Assembly (NCBI GenBank): GCA_014240375.1
Contig: JAAZXB010000002.1
Location: 1 to 64,000 of the forward strand
Length of the DNA: 64,000 bases
Direction of reading: 5' to 3'
Source of the DNA: Planctomycetota bacterium
GTDB taxonomy: Bacteria > Planctomycetota > UBA8108 > UBA1146
Position 1 is the stretch's first letter. Each line of letters begins with the position of its first letter. The position numbers were made by a program, and so were the translations under genes. Below, piece by piece: positions 17,711-26,904 of this stretch. The notes under the pieces were generated by a model. The model was not told the origin of the DNA. It searched no databases and saw only the letters and a program-made list of their open reading frames with translations.

Positions 17711-18781
17711 CTAGACCTCCTCGAAGAACCACGGCTTGAGCGCCTGCAAGTTCTCCTCGTAGCCTTCCGGATCCAGCAGCCAGCAGGTACTCGACACCGA
17801 AGAAAGCAAACTGTTGCCATCTTGAGGGGTGAAGCAGAACCCGGTGATCTGGGTCCCATCGACCACCGACAAGGTTTCGTGGGGAATCACAGTCTGATTG
17901 AGAATCCGACCGAAGAAGCCATGATCGCGGCCAAAACTGAACACCTGGTTGGCGGACTTCTTGTAGGTGAGCGCCAGTCTGTCATTTTCTTTCACCTGTC
18001 CCAGCAACTTCTCGACCGTGGTCGGGTCCTTCACCTCAAGCCTGAACCTGAGGGTGTGCATGTACTGTGAATTCAATTTCACCGCACTAGAGAACAACTG
18101 TGGGAACTCAAGATTCTGGGTCTGAAACAGGTGATACGCATCTCTGGCATGGTGCGTTCCAAACTGGTCGTCCCCATGCTTCCCCACCTGGGGTGAGGGA
18201 GCGAATCCTGAATCCTGACTGACATCATTGGCTCTTCTCATGCAAACGAAGTCGGCGGAGACCAGATTATCTGGTTGCGAACCATTCCCAAGGGCCATCG
18301 TCTTGATGATCGCTGCGAGATTGTGAGTGTTGCAGGAGACGACATGGAGATAGCGATCTTTCCCGGGGATCAGAGCGTCGTCATTGATGCCTCGAGCATA
18401 CATCTTTCCAAAGCCAAACTCGGACCCTTGCGCGACAAAACCCTTGACGCCAGAGGCGGTTTGATAATATTCCTCCTTGTTGGTAAGACCGGCACCGGAA
18501 GGAGTGCAATCGATCACCACCGAGGATCGCTCGATGGCATCGCGCGTGACGAAGGAGGGGCGGATTCCGATCTTTTCGAATCCAGAGATGGTATCCTCGG
18601 CGGTCGAGAGTTTGGCGCCGCGGTCGAGAAGAGTCTTCACCTTGGATCGATCTGTAAGATTGGGTGAGCGCTTGTTGAAGGTCACCTCGTCGATCCCGAG
18701 TTGATCCTTGAGGTGGCAGAGCAAGCCGATGAGCGGCTCGCCGATGGTTCCGGTACCCACGACATGGACAATTCTAGACAT
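17711..18781 (-). CDS. Type II (archaeal-like) glyceraldehyde-3-phosphate dehydrogenase-like protein
   Basis: A 356-residue dehydrogenase. It begins with a Rossmann motif VVGTGTIGEPL, has VVIDCTPSGAGLTNKEEYY at 88-106 and the catalytic cysteine motif VVSCNTHNLAA with Cys150, a pattern of type II GAPDH (DCTP.G...KN and SCNT), which uses NAD(P)+ to oxidise glyceraldehyde 3-phosphate. It differs from canonical members in several loops, so another aldehyde or semialdehyde may be the substrate. The ATG at 18781 has GGGGGA upstream; the open frame extends to 18934 without family character. Single gene, convergent with the HEAT-like gene. A bacterial copy of this mainly archaeal type is uncommon. 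Confidence 0.72.
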   Translation of the reverse strand: MSRIVHVVGTGTIGEPLIGLLCHLKDQLGIDEVTFNKRSPNLTDRSKVKTLLDRGAKLSTAEDTISGFEKIGIRPSFVTRDAIERSSVVIDCTPSGAGLTNKEEYYQTASGVKGFVAQGSEFGFGKMYARGINDDALIPGKDRYLHVVSCNTHNLAAIIKTMALGNGSQPDNLVSADFVCMRRANDVSQDSGFAPSPQVGKHGDDQFGTHHARDAYHLFQTQNLEFPQLFSSAVKLNSQYMHTLRFRLEVKDPTTVEKLLGQVKENDRLALTYKKSANQVFSFGRDHGFFGRILNQTVIPHETLSVVDGTQITGFCFTPQDGNSLLSSVSSTCWLLDPEGYEENLQALKPWFFEEV

Positions 18782-18962
18782 CACGGTCCCCCAAGCTAGT
18801 ATCTGAATCGAGTCATTCGTCTGTTCGAAATGGTGAGCCCACTTGTTGCGCCGACATGGCCCAGGGAGCCTTTTCGACTCGCCTCCATCGAGAATATTCG
18901 ATGAATCTGGCTGGTGCGACAAATCTCGCACCAATTGCGCTGGAAGCCATTCTCCAGGGATG

Positions 18963-19000
18963 AAAAAAGGCCCTCCGGGGATCTCCCGAAGGGCCTCTTT
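18963..19000 (-). terminator. Rho-independent terminator of the Gly-rich lipoprotein gene
   Basis: On the minus strand the sequence is AGGCCCTTCGGGAG, a short loop, then a complementary arm CCCGGAGGGCCT followed by a run of six T. It lies 38-75 bases after the stop at 19038, exactly where a terminator is expected. Confidence 0.88.
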
Positions 19001-19037
19001 GCTGGCAGAACCACTCGAAGGGCGCTAGCCGCTCGAT

Positions 19038-22000
19038 TTATGGACAGGCCGGATCGTCTTCACAATCGCTATCATCACAATCGACTAAACCGTCCACGTC
19101 GTCATCGAGACCGTTGTCACAGATCTCCAGTGGACGTTCTGTAAACCCTACCGTCACGCTATCGATCAGGGGAGTCGATCCCAGATTGGCCGGATCTGCG
19201 TAGAGGAAGTAACGCATCACCACCGACTGAGGGTCTTTCAACTTCGAGGGCTCGGAAACGATTCCCAGCAAGGGACCAGGCTGTCCCGATGCGGTGTCAC
19301 TGTGACCGTAGCCCTCGTAGAGCACCTGCAGGTTGAGTGCGCTTCCATCCAGAAGGTCGGCCACTGCAGGATCCACTAACAGACCAGAATTCAAGCCTCC
19401 GTCATCGCTGACCAGCACATATGGAGTCGATGCAGCAGAACTGAGATCGGTGCCAAAGAGCGAGAAAGAAGCCACTGACGGAGCCGGAATGACGTCGATC
19501 CCGGTATCGGAGAAGCCCAGCGGAGTCTCGACTCTCACCCACCCCTCTGCTCCACTGCCACCAGAGTTGGTGGAGGTGGTCGGATAGGGACTACCTCCTG
19601 GGTACTGCTGATTGGCGAATCCTCCGCTGACGTCGAGGATGGCACCCGGTTCAACGATGACGACGCTTCGCCCGCGAACCCGGATCGCACCCCCTGCACC
19701 CGCACCACCGGAAGCCGCTCCCTCAGGAGCGAGGTATGACTTCCCTCCGGTGGCAAAGATGCCAGCGGTAGAATGAATCACCATCGGTCCACTGGCGGTG
19801 AGTTCGAAGTATCCACCACCACCACCACCACCCGATCCCGGAATCGAGGTCGATGTGTCAGTATCGAAGAGCGCACCGCCGCCGCCTCCACCGAGGCCGC
19901 CGACATTCAGCGGAAGGCTGGACCCCGGGTTGTCAGGATCGGGAACGATGAAGGATGCAGTACCATAGGCACTTCCCCCTTGCCCCGCATCGGGGAGTTC
20001 TGGAAGGGTACATGCGCCGGCACCGGTTCCATTCGATCCAGAATCGGCATAGCCACCGCCACCACCGCCACCGACCGTGCAGGTCAATCCGGATCCTTCA
20101 GCAGCTTGGCCGCCTGTCGATGCCGCGATCAGATCGGGAGGAATGGTGCCGCCTGGATCTCCTCCACCTGGGACTCCGTAGATCAGGTTGGCAGGAACTC
20201 CGTCAGGAATCCCTCCATCCTCGCCATCGGTGAGGAGCCCTGACTGGGCCAAGCCACCCTGGCCCCCGACTCCTCCACCGGCACCTGCAGCACCACCTGA
20301 AGCGATCACTGGATTGACCGGGTCGGTCAGATCAGGGATGCCTCCCGGCAATCCGCTCACATCCACGGTTCCCGACAGATCGACACTGCCGGCAGATCTC
20401 AGGATGAGTGAGTTGAGTCCTACCGCCTCGAGTAAGGCGAACTCCTCGATGATGATCGAAGCGAATTCAAATACTCCATCGACGCCGTTGTTGTAAATCA
20501 AACTGCCCGCACCATTGACGATGGTTCCCGCATCGGTATCGGCCAGATATGGACTATCGGCAGCGGTCAAGAACATCACCGTGGTCCCGACACCCACCTC
20601 GATCAAGCCGGAGGAGACTCCAAAGGAGGTCCCGGCACCGACTCCGAGAGGTGGGAAGAGGGTGTTCACATCAATCGTTCCAGGAGCCACCAGGGCACCA
20701 TTCATCTCGAAGCGAACCTGACCTTCTGCGCCCGCTCCCCCCTTCTGGATCTGCGATCCATTGGGGGACTCGAGCTGGACTCCACCGAATCCTCCGGTCG
20801 CCTGAATCGATGCCGAGGCACCCACTTCCAGGTCACCGGTCGCTCTCACGATCAATGTTCCACCACCGCCACCGCCACCGGCTCCGGCAGTCGTTCCCTG
20901 AACGCCGCGCTGGCCGCTTCCACCGGAGAGCAAGATGGAGCCGTTGATCCGCATCGAACCATCGACCACGATGCCCAGGGCTCCGCCGCCGCCGCCGCCG
21001 CCACCGCCATTGTTGACGACGGGGACTGCGGTCGTGGTGGCGCGCCGTGTTCCGGCTCCACCACCGCCTCCACCACCGCCACCCCTGAGTTGAATCCCCA
21101 GGGAATCGGAGGTCGGGAAGCCGCCATCTCCATTGTGGCCTCGATGGGTGAGGTTATAGGACGTGGTGATGATTCCTGGCTTGCCGTGGGTTCCACCACC
21201 ACCGCCACCGGCATTGCCGGCTCGAGTGGCGTAGATCGACGCCGGGATCACCAGGTCGAGAGAAGTACCGCCTCCACCTCCGAATTCTCCTGCAGTCGAC
21301 GGAGTGACACTCGAGATCAGCTGGGTGGCTGCATTGAGTTCCATCACCGAACCCGATCCGCCAGTACCGCCGCCAGGACCGCCCAATCCACCGGCAGCAG
21401 CAGTCGTCCCCGCCACCCCCTCCAGACCATCTTGACCGGAGAGGTCGAGGGTTCCCGACATCAGGAAGACCAGATCATCCGGATTGCCGGTGCCGGAGCA
21501 GCGAATCACCACCGGCGCATCGTTGGGACCGGTCAGTTGGACGATCGCATTCTCCTCCAGATTGAAGGTGCGCATCTGAAACTCGCCAGGAGTTCCCCCG
21601 GCAAGGATCTCGATCGGCGGATCTTCCGTCACATCGTAGATTGAGCCGTTGAGGCTATTCATCTCGTAGGTGCGATTCGCTTGAAGTGTCACATCGACGG
21701 TGCCCGACCCGACCGCGTAAGACGAGTTCGGCTCGGGAGAGAGCGCATTGAACTCGAGCAGGCCACCCCCCCAGATCGCAGAGCCCGCCAGTGGATCATA
21801 GTTGGTGAGGGTGTTGAAACTCTCGACCAGGGCTCCATCGGCAGAGCCCCCCAGGGAGTTATTGATGACCAGTGCACCGGAAGTCCAGATCCCTGCAGCA
21901 TCTTGTAACGCAGTGCTGGGAACCGGATCCGAAAGTTGCAACCTGATCCGGACAATGGTCAATCCTGGGGGAACATCGAGGCGGCTATCCCACTGAAAGG

Positions 22001-23096
22001 TGAACCTCTGCCCGGGAGCCACGGCAAACGGAGTGGTATCACTGAATTCAAATCCACTCGGGACAAAGCCCTGTCCATCCCAGGTTCCCTCGAGTTCTGA
22101 ACACTGGGTCCAGTTGTCAGAGTTGATCGGATCCTCGAACTCTGGAATCGCATCAAATCGTCCTCGGACCGGCGAACAGAGGGTCACGAACTGAAGTGGG
22201 ATCACTCCCGCCCGTACTCCTCCCGGAATCAGACCTGCAACGGTGTAGGGCGGGACCGCAGAGAATTCCCCCGGTGCCAGAACCGTCGCCAGGGGCACCT
22301 GGATCACGGAACTATTGAGAGGCAATCCTGCAGTGGATGCCGTGACCGAGATCGACAGTGCAGATGTATCTCCGGAGGGGATGATTCCCGTCGGCAACTC
22401 GACTCGAACCGCTTCCATGTCGGAAGGAAGAGTGTAGTTGACCCCGCCGGTACCGGTCTGGACGCTGGGCGATGGCTGGCTGGTGGTTCCATCATCGACA
22501 TTGGCACTGGTGACCGAACTCAGGTTGTAGCCGTAAAGCACCACCACATTGTCCGGAACAATCGTACCGCCAGCGTTCTGGAAGATGGTATTTCCATCAT
22601 CGCCCACCGCAAATCCAACCAGTTCCGGGGCTCCGGTAAACACATCGGCACCGGAATAGATTCCGTTGACGAACAGTTCGACGGTACCGCTGCGAACACC
22701 GCTCGGAACGACCACCTGGAGGAACGAAGGCGCACCGCAGGCGTTCGGATCGGTCGTGTCGATGGTAACAGAGGTCACGTAGCCCTCGAGGATGGTCTGG
22801 TTACTGAAACTGCGAAACAGAACCCGGTTCTGTTGCAGCACAGGATCAAAATTCACCCCTTCGAGAGTCAACGTCGTGCCGCCGGTACCCTGGATCGGAT
22901 CGGGGGTCACATTGTTGAGGGTGGGTGAAATACAGTCGGGTGGCTCGGGTGGCTCGGGTGGAGCCGTGACCGGTGGATCACCGAAACCCGCTCCAAAGCG
23001 GTGACCTGTATCGCAGCCACCGATGAACACCGAGAGTGCGAAAATCGTCAGCAGAAAAATTCTTGATGTACGAGTCGACATGTCCGCGTTGAGCAC
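19038..23096 (-). CDS. Large Gly-rich surface lipoprotein with TIG domain and C-terminal Asp/Cys metal-binding motif
   Basis: A 1352-residue exported lipoprotein. Signal: SRIFLLTIFALSVFIGGC, lipobox Cys near residue 28. An IPT/TIG-like Ig domain follows (ISPTLNNVTPDPIQGTGGTT), then several beta-rich regions and very long glycine-rich stretches separated by strands such as LDLSGQDGLEG and GSLIYNNGVDG, reminiscent of bacterial surface beta-helix proteins. The last 30 residues, CDNGLDDDVDGLVDCDD and SDCEDDPACP, match the putative metal-binding (MopE-type) motif found at the ends of planctomycete and myxobacterial surface proteins. The GTG at 23096 is preferred because GGAG lies 7 bases upstream; an ATG at 23081 is the alternative. 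Expected location: outer membrane surface. Function unknown. Confidence 0.8.
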   Translation of the reverse strand: MLNADMSTRTSRIFLLTIFALSVFIGGCDTGHRFGAGFGDPPVTAPPEPPEPPDCISPTLNNVTPDPIQGTGGTTLTLEGVNFDPVLQQNRVLFRSFSNQTILEGYVTSVTIDTTDPNACGAPSFLQVVVPSGVRSGTVELFVNGIYSGADVFTGAPELVGFAVGDDGNTIFQNAGGTIVPDNVVVLYGYNLSSVTSANVDDGTTSQPSPSVQTGTGGVNYTLPSDMEAVRVELPTGIIPSGDTSALSISVTASTAGLPLNSSVIQVPLATVLAPGEFSAVPPYTVAGLIPGGVRAGVIPLQFVTLCSPVRGRFDAIPEFEDPINSDNWTQCSELEGTWDGQGFVPSGFEFSDTTPFAVAPGQRFTFQWDSRLDVPPGLTIVRIRLQLSDPVPSTALQDAAGIWTSGALVINNSLGGSADGALVESFNTLTNYDPLAGSAIWGGGLLEFNALSPEPNSSYAVGSGTVDVTLQANRTYEMNSLNGSIYDVTEDPPIEILAGGTPGEFQMRTFNLEENAIVQLTGPNDAPVVIRCSGTGNPDDLVFLMSGTLDLSGQDGLEGVAGTTAAAGGLGGPGGGTGGSGSVMELNAATQLISSVTPSTAGEFGGGGGTSLDLVIPASIYATRAGNAGGGGGGTHGKPGIITTSYNLTHRGHNGDGGFPTSDSLGIQLRGGGGGGGGGAGTRRATTTAVPVVNNGGGGGGGGGALGIVVDGSMRINGSILLSGGSGQRGVQGTTAGAGGGGGGGTLIVRATGDLEVGASASIQATGGFGGVQLESPNGSQIQKGGAGAEGQVRFEMNGALVAPGTIDVNTLFPPLGVGAGTSFGVSSGLIEVGVGTTVMFLTAADSPYLADTDAGTIVNGAGSLIYNNGVDGVFEFASIIIEEFALLEAVGLNSLILRSAGSVDLSGTVDVSGLPGGIPDLTDPVNPVIASGGAAGAGGGVGGQGGLAQSGLLTDGEDGGIPDGVPANLIYGVPGGGDPGGTIPPDLIAASTGGQAAEGSGLTCTVGGGGGGGYADSGSNGTGAGACTLPELPDAGQGGSAYGTASFIVPDPDNPGSSLPLNVGGLGGGGGGALFDTDTSTSIPGSGGGGGGGYFELTASGPMVIHSTAGIFATGGKSYLAPEGAASGGAGAGGAIRVRGRSVVIVEPGAILDVSGGFANQQYPGGSPYPTTSTNSGGSGAEGWVRVETPLGFSDTGIDVIPAPSVASFSLFGTDLSSAASTPYVLVSDDGGLNSGLLVDPAVADLLDGSALNLQVLYEGYGHSDTASGQPGPLLGIVSEPSKLKDPQSVVMRYFLYADPANLGSTPLIDSVTVGFTERPLEICDNGLDDDVDGLVDCDDSDCEDDPACP

Positions 23097-23580
23097 GCTG
23101 GATCTCCTTTCCCCCGTGCGGTCCAGGTGGGCACTCTGGAACCAGGACGGGGCAGCTTCATTTCACGACGAACGAGACCAACCCGATGGGATCCCACAAG
23201 GGAAGCACCGGACTCATTTCGTTCCATTTCCTTTAAATCTTACGCAAATCTTCGGCCATACCGACGGCGACCCTTCCCCGAGGGGAAGAGGCCGGGTTTG
23301 CGCAGGATCCGAAGATCTGCGGAACCATTTGCCGTCAAGGAAGGTTAACGATTCGTACCGGGGATGTGCCACAAGTGGCACGGTCCAATGACGTACCTGA
23401 CACCTACCGATCTGAACGCACCCCCTACTGACCACCTCCCGGAGGGACAGAGAGGCATCGTATACCGGATACGCAAGGAGTCAATATTTCAGAGGGTGGC
23501 ATTCCAAGCGATGCACCCCCAGGATGGGGGTCATCCCCCCCGGCAGATCCAGGGGCTGCGAAAAGCCTGAGAGGAGCACG
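23097..23580. promoter_or_regulatory. Divergent intergenic region with a 16-bp palindrome
   Basis: 484 bases without a credible gene between two divergent genes. A perfect palindrome GTGCCACAAGTGGCAC occupies 23366-23381. Smaller inverted repeats are CTTCCCCGAGGGGAAG near 23275 and CGTATACCGGATACG near 23459. These are candidate operator or RNA-structure elements. No clear promoter hexamers were found. Confidence 0.45.
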
Positions 23581-25359
23581 GTGAGACGATTCATTCGTCG
23601 AGTCTTTGGAAAGGAACTGGAGGGGATCCGTAGACTGTTCGGGTTCCTGAGGAAGCGATCTGCGCCGCCCTCATCTGTGCCTGAAAGGCCCAATACTCCC
23701 TCTCAGGACGACCCTGGTGGTCTCCCCCCTGTCCGACAGAGACCTCCTCCAGCCGCGAAAATGGCCGGGCTGAACCCTCGCCGGAGCCCCCCCCAACCGT
23801 CTGCGTCACGCTCTCGCCCTGCCCCCTCCGGCAAGCCGAGGAGAGCCGCTTCTGGGCCGGGTAAACCGCATATTCCAGCCGATCGGGTCGGTCCGCTCGA
23901 CCGAGAAATCGCTCACTCTCCCTCCGATCCGTTCACATCGGTGGTGGCCTCGGTGGTGTTTCACCTGCTGCTACTGCTACTGCTGGTGCCGCTGCTGATC
24001 CCCAAGGCTCCCGAACCTCCCAAGACCTGGAGCGTGGTGGTCACCATGGAGCCAAAGAAGACCAAACCGGTGATCGACCCGCTGCCCACCCCGCTGGAGG
24101 AACCCGATCCACCGCCGATCCCCGAAACGAAACCGGTCGAGGAGCAGACCCCAGCCGCGGACTCGGAAGTGGTAGCCGAGCCTCCCGCGAGCGAATTCGG
24201 CATGCCCCAGGGAGCCGAGGGAAGTCGTAGAAGTGGCACCGCTCGTCAGCGGGCGCTGGCTCAACAGGGTGGGAATGGTGCAACAGAAAGAGCGGTGAAA
24301 GCGGGACTCGATTGGCTTCTGCGCCACCAGGACAGCGATGGCAGCTGGTCTCCCGATCAATTCCACAAGAACTGTAGCGATCGGGTAAGTCCCTGTTCGG
24401 GGGCCGGCTATCGGGAGCATCGGGCAGGGATCACCGCCCTTTCCTTGCTGGCACTGCTGGGAGATGGCCACCTGCCCCGGCAAGACCACGACCCTCTGGA
24501 CGATGCGACTCATCGGGCACTTCACTGGTTATTGCAGCACCAGGACCCGAGCGGTTGTATCCGCACCGACCCATCGAGTGGAACGAGAAACCTGTATGAC
24601 CACGGCATCGCGACCTTTGCCCTTTGTGAGGCGGCCCAGTGGACCTCCGATCCCGAAATCGATGGGGCGGCTCGACGGGCACTCTCCTTCCTCGAGGCCA
24701 GTCAGCAAGCGGGAGGCGGATGGGACTACACTCCAAAGATCTCTCTGAGAAATGATCTCTCCATCACCGGCTGGCAGATGCTAGCGATCCATGCCGGCAT
24801 CGAGGCGGGAATCCTGCCGAGCCGGAAGACCATCGCCTCGATCGAGAGATACCTCCAGCGAGCCATCGACCCGCAGGGCAGATCGACCTACTCGGATCGG
24901 GGTCGCGGCAGAGGTCGCCAGGGAATCGGAATCGATGCGGTGGGCTTGCTCTCGATGCTGGCGCTGGGCCACTCTCCCGTATCACAACGTAGCCTCGAGT
25001 GTGCTCACCGCATCGCCGACCATCCTCCTCGACCGGAGTTACGAGCACAGTGGGACCAGCACCCTCAATCGATGTATTACTGGTACACCGCAACACTGGC
25101 GCTGTTTCATGTGGGTGGAGAACCCTGGGAACGGTGGAACCAGCAGTTGCAACGGATGGTCTTGCCGCTTCAGCACAACTCCACCGATGCCGGCGGATCC
25201 GATGCCTCCGGATCCTGGGATCCCGATCCAAACTGGATCGGAGCGGCCGGCGGAAGGGTCGCCCAGACCGCTCTCGGAGTGCTGACTTTTGAATCCTACT
25301 TTCGTTACACTCCGATTCACCTTCGTCTGGGCATCGCCCGCACTCCCCGTGATCGGTGA
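23581..25359 (+). CDS. Membrane-anchored Pro-rich protein with prenyltransferase/squalene-cyclase-type repeats
   Basis: A 592-residue protein. About 110 residues rich in Arg and Pro lead to one membrane helix (SVVASVVFHLLLLLLLVPLL, near 119-140), then a Pro/Glu/Lys-rich spacer (EPKKTKPVIDPLP, PPPIPETKPVEEQTP) like that of TonB. From about 239 to the end are alpha/alpha-barrel repeats of the squalene cyclase/thioester-domain type: AGLDWLLRHQDSDGSW, HWLLQHQDPSGCI, RALSFLEASQQAGGGWDYT. Such proteins are frequent in Planctomycetota and are usually annotated prenyltransferase/squalene oxidase repeat, but no catalytic DxDD was seen. The GTG at 23581 follows GAGAGGAGCAC; the frame is open to 23524. 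The nnrE gene follows 9 bases later. Confidence 0.72.
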   Translation: MRRFIRRVFGKELEGIRRLFGFLRKRSAPPSSVPERPNTPSQDDPGGLPPVRQRPPPAAKMAGLNPRRSPPQPSASRSRPAPSGKPRRAASGPGKPHIPADRVGPLDREIAHSPSDPFTSVVASVVFHLLLLLLLVPLLIPKAPEPPKTWSVVVTMEPKKTKPVIDPLPTPLEEPDPPPIPETKPVEEQTPAADSEVVAEPPASEFGMPQGAEGSRRSGTARQRALAQQGGNGATERAVKAGLDWLLRHQDSDGSWSPDQFHKNCSDRVSPCSGAGYREHRAGITALSLLALLGDGHLPRQDHDPLDDATHRALHWLLQHQDPSGCIRTDPSSGTRNLYDHGIATFALCEAAQWTSDPEIDGAARRALSFLEASQQAGGGWDYTPKISLRNDLSITGWQMLAIHAGIEAGILPSRKTIASIERYLQRAIDPQGRSTYSDRGRGRGRQGIGIDAVGLLSMLALGHSPVSQRSLECAHRIADHPPRPELRAQWDQHPQSMYYWYTATLALFHVGGEPWERWNQQLQRMVLPLQHNSTDAGGSDASGSWDPDPNWIGAAGGRVAQTALGVLTFESYFRYTPIHLRLGIARTPRDR

Positions 25360-25368
25360 AAGGAGCCG

Positions 25369-26100
25369 ATGTTTCAGCCTGAAGATTGCACCCCGGAGAA
25401 GATCCGAGAGATCGACCGGAAAGCACTGGAGGAGTTCAGCATTCCAGGCCTGATCCTGATGGAGCACGCGTCGATTGGAATCGCTGAACGAGCCATCGAT
25501 CTACTGGGATCCGCAACCTCGACCGACCCTTCCTGGCAAGTCACGATTCTCTGTGGACCGGGCGGCAATGGCGGAGATGGATTCGCCGTCGCTCGACACC
25601 TCCACGGAGCGGGCTGGGATGTCACCATTCATGACCTGGCTCCCGACTCGGGCCATGCCGATCGCCAGACCCATCGCAGGATCTGCATGGCACTCGGGAT
25701 GACACCGATCGAATCGATCCCCGTCGCCGATCCGGTGACAGATTCCGATCTGATCATCGATGCCTTGCTAGGGAGTGGCACCGACCGTGCCCCGGGCCAC
25801 CCGATCGATCGTGCCATCGAGTGGATCAACCGACAATCGTTGCCAGTACTCTCGATCGACCTGCCATCGGGGCTGGTGGCCAGCAACGGCGAGGCTCCGG
25901 GAGCCGTGGTCGAGGCATCCTTGACGGTGACCCTGTGCATACCTCACCTGGGGTTGATGCAGGGAGAGGGCCCCGGCCATACAGGACAGCTGTGGATCTG
26001 CCCCATCGGGGCTCCCGCAGCCTTACTCCCGCCGAATGCCCCGGTATTCCCGCCACGAACGAGCCCCCTACCGGCAAATCCCATCTCCCTCGAGCAGTGA
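25369..26100 (+). CDS. nnrE: NAD(P)H-hydrate epimerase
   Basis: A 243-residue YjeF N-terminal-domain protein that interconverts the R and S forms of damaged, hydrated NAD(P)H so that they can be repaired. The motif GPGGNGGDG at 63-71, the preceding LILMEHASIG (usual M.NAG position) and DLIIDALLGSGTD are all present, and SIDLPSGLVASNG matches the family's DxPSG.....G. The dehydratase (NnrD) domain found in fused bacterial enzymes is absent, so that activity must be encoded elsewhere. A strong AAGGAG site precedes the ATG; it follows the prenyltransferase-repeat gene by 9 bases and probably shares its transcript. Confidence 0.9.
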   Translation: MFQPEDCTPEKIREIDRKALEEFSIPGLILMEHASIGIAERAIDLLGSATSTDPSWQVTILCGPGGNGGDGFAVARHLHGAGWDVTIHDLAPDSGHADRQTHRRICMALGMTPIESIPVADPVTDSDLIIDALLGSGTDRAPGHPIDRAIEWINRQSLPVLSIDLPSGLVASNGEAPGAVVEASLTVTLCIPHLGLMQGEGPGHTGQLWICPIGAPAALLPPNAPVFPPRTSPLPANPISLEQ

Positions 26101-26177
26101 CGATGTAGAAATAGCCTCGATCCGGTATGATGGAGGGGGTGTGGTACCCGGCATCGGCAATCAGGTCGATCCACACC

Positions 26178-26232
26178 ACCAGACCAGACCAGACCAGACC
26201 AGACCAGACCAGACCAGACCAGACCAGACCAG
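26178..26232. repeat. Eleven tandem copies of ACCAG in the leader of the PDZ gene
   Basis: Eleven perfect head-to-tail copies of the pentamer ACCAG (55 bases). The array ends directly at the ribosome-binding site AGGAGG of the next gene, whose ATG is at 26245. The unit is not a multiple of three and lies outside the coding region, so copy-number change would alter leader length, not the protein. Confidence 0.97.
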
Positions 26233-26244
26233 GAGGAAACCCGG

Positions 26245-26814
26245 ATGAATCTGTTCGAGAAGTTACTGTCCGGAGTGTTCACCCTGCTGATCCTGGCTGC
26301 CATCATCTGGGGAGCAGTGGTGGGACTCCCCAGTACCGTTCCCACCATCTCGATGCATTCAGAAAAGATCTCCGAGCAACAATACATGACCGAGATCACC
26401 GCAGAGCAACGACAGGAGCTGACCGAGATCCTCACCAAGGCCACCTCGGAAGGGTCCGGCTCGAGACGCCGCCCTCAATCTGAGGTCTACAAGATCAACA
26501 AACCCCTCCTCGATCGGATGGGCAATCTCAACGAATGTCGCCGCGAATTGCAAAATGCTTCGAGCGAGGTTCAGGAGGATGGCTCATTGAAGATCTTTGG
26601 TATCCAGCGGGGAAGTTTGCTCGAAAGAGTCGGCTTGAGAGAAAACGACATCTTGCGCTCGGTGAACGGAATCAAGCTCGACTTCAATGCCATCGGAGAT
26701 TGCCTCGATGCCCACGGGAACAGTCTCACCCGTCTGACCGCAGGGAATCCTGTGGTGATCGAGATCGAGCGCAGGGGCTCCCCCATCGCGCTCGTCATCG
26801 ATCCACCACTGTAG
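26245..26814 (+). CDS. GspC-like PDZ domain membrane protein
   Basis: A 189-residue protein with one N-terminal membrane helix (residues about 8-28), a variable linker and a C-terminal PDZ domain (about 110-185): LKIFGIQRGSLLERVGLREN then DILRSVNGIKLDF, ending VVIEIERRGSPIALVID. This is the layout of the inner-membrane component GspC of type II secretion, though no other gsp genes lie nearby, so it may be a free-standing relative. The ATG is preceded by AGGAGGAAACCCGG, immediately after the ACCAG repeat. Converges with the sigma-54 regulator gene. Confidence 0.72.
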   Translation: MNLFEKLLSGVFTLLILAAIIWGAVVGLPSTVPTISMHSEKISEQQYMTEITAEQRQELTEILTKATSEGSGSRRRPQSEVYKINKPLLDRMGNLNECRRELQNASSEVQEDGSLKIFGIQRGSLLERVGLRENDILRSVNGIKLDFNAIGDCLDAHGNSLTRLTAGNPVVIEIERRGSPIALVIDPPL

Positions 26815-26858
26815 GGAAACCACACCTCCCTACGGGCCAGATTCACTGCTGATTCGAC

Positions 26859-26904
26859 CTACTGTGAATCAGATCTACTGTGGATCAGAACTACTGCGGA
26901 TCAG
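26859..26904. repeat. Three imperfect copies of a 16-bp unit at the end of the sigma-54 activator gene
   Basis: CTACTGTGAATCAG, CTACTGTGGATCAG and CTACTGCGGATCAG occur at 26859, 26875 and 26891, with a 16-bp period. The third copy contains the stop codon of the minus-strand regulator gene; the other two lie in the 76-base convergent gap. Confidence 0.85.
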
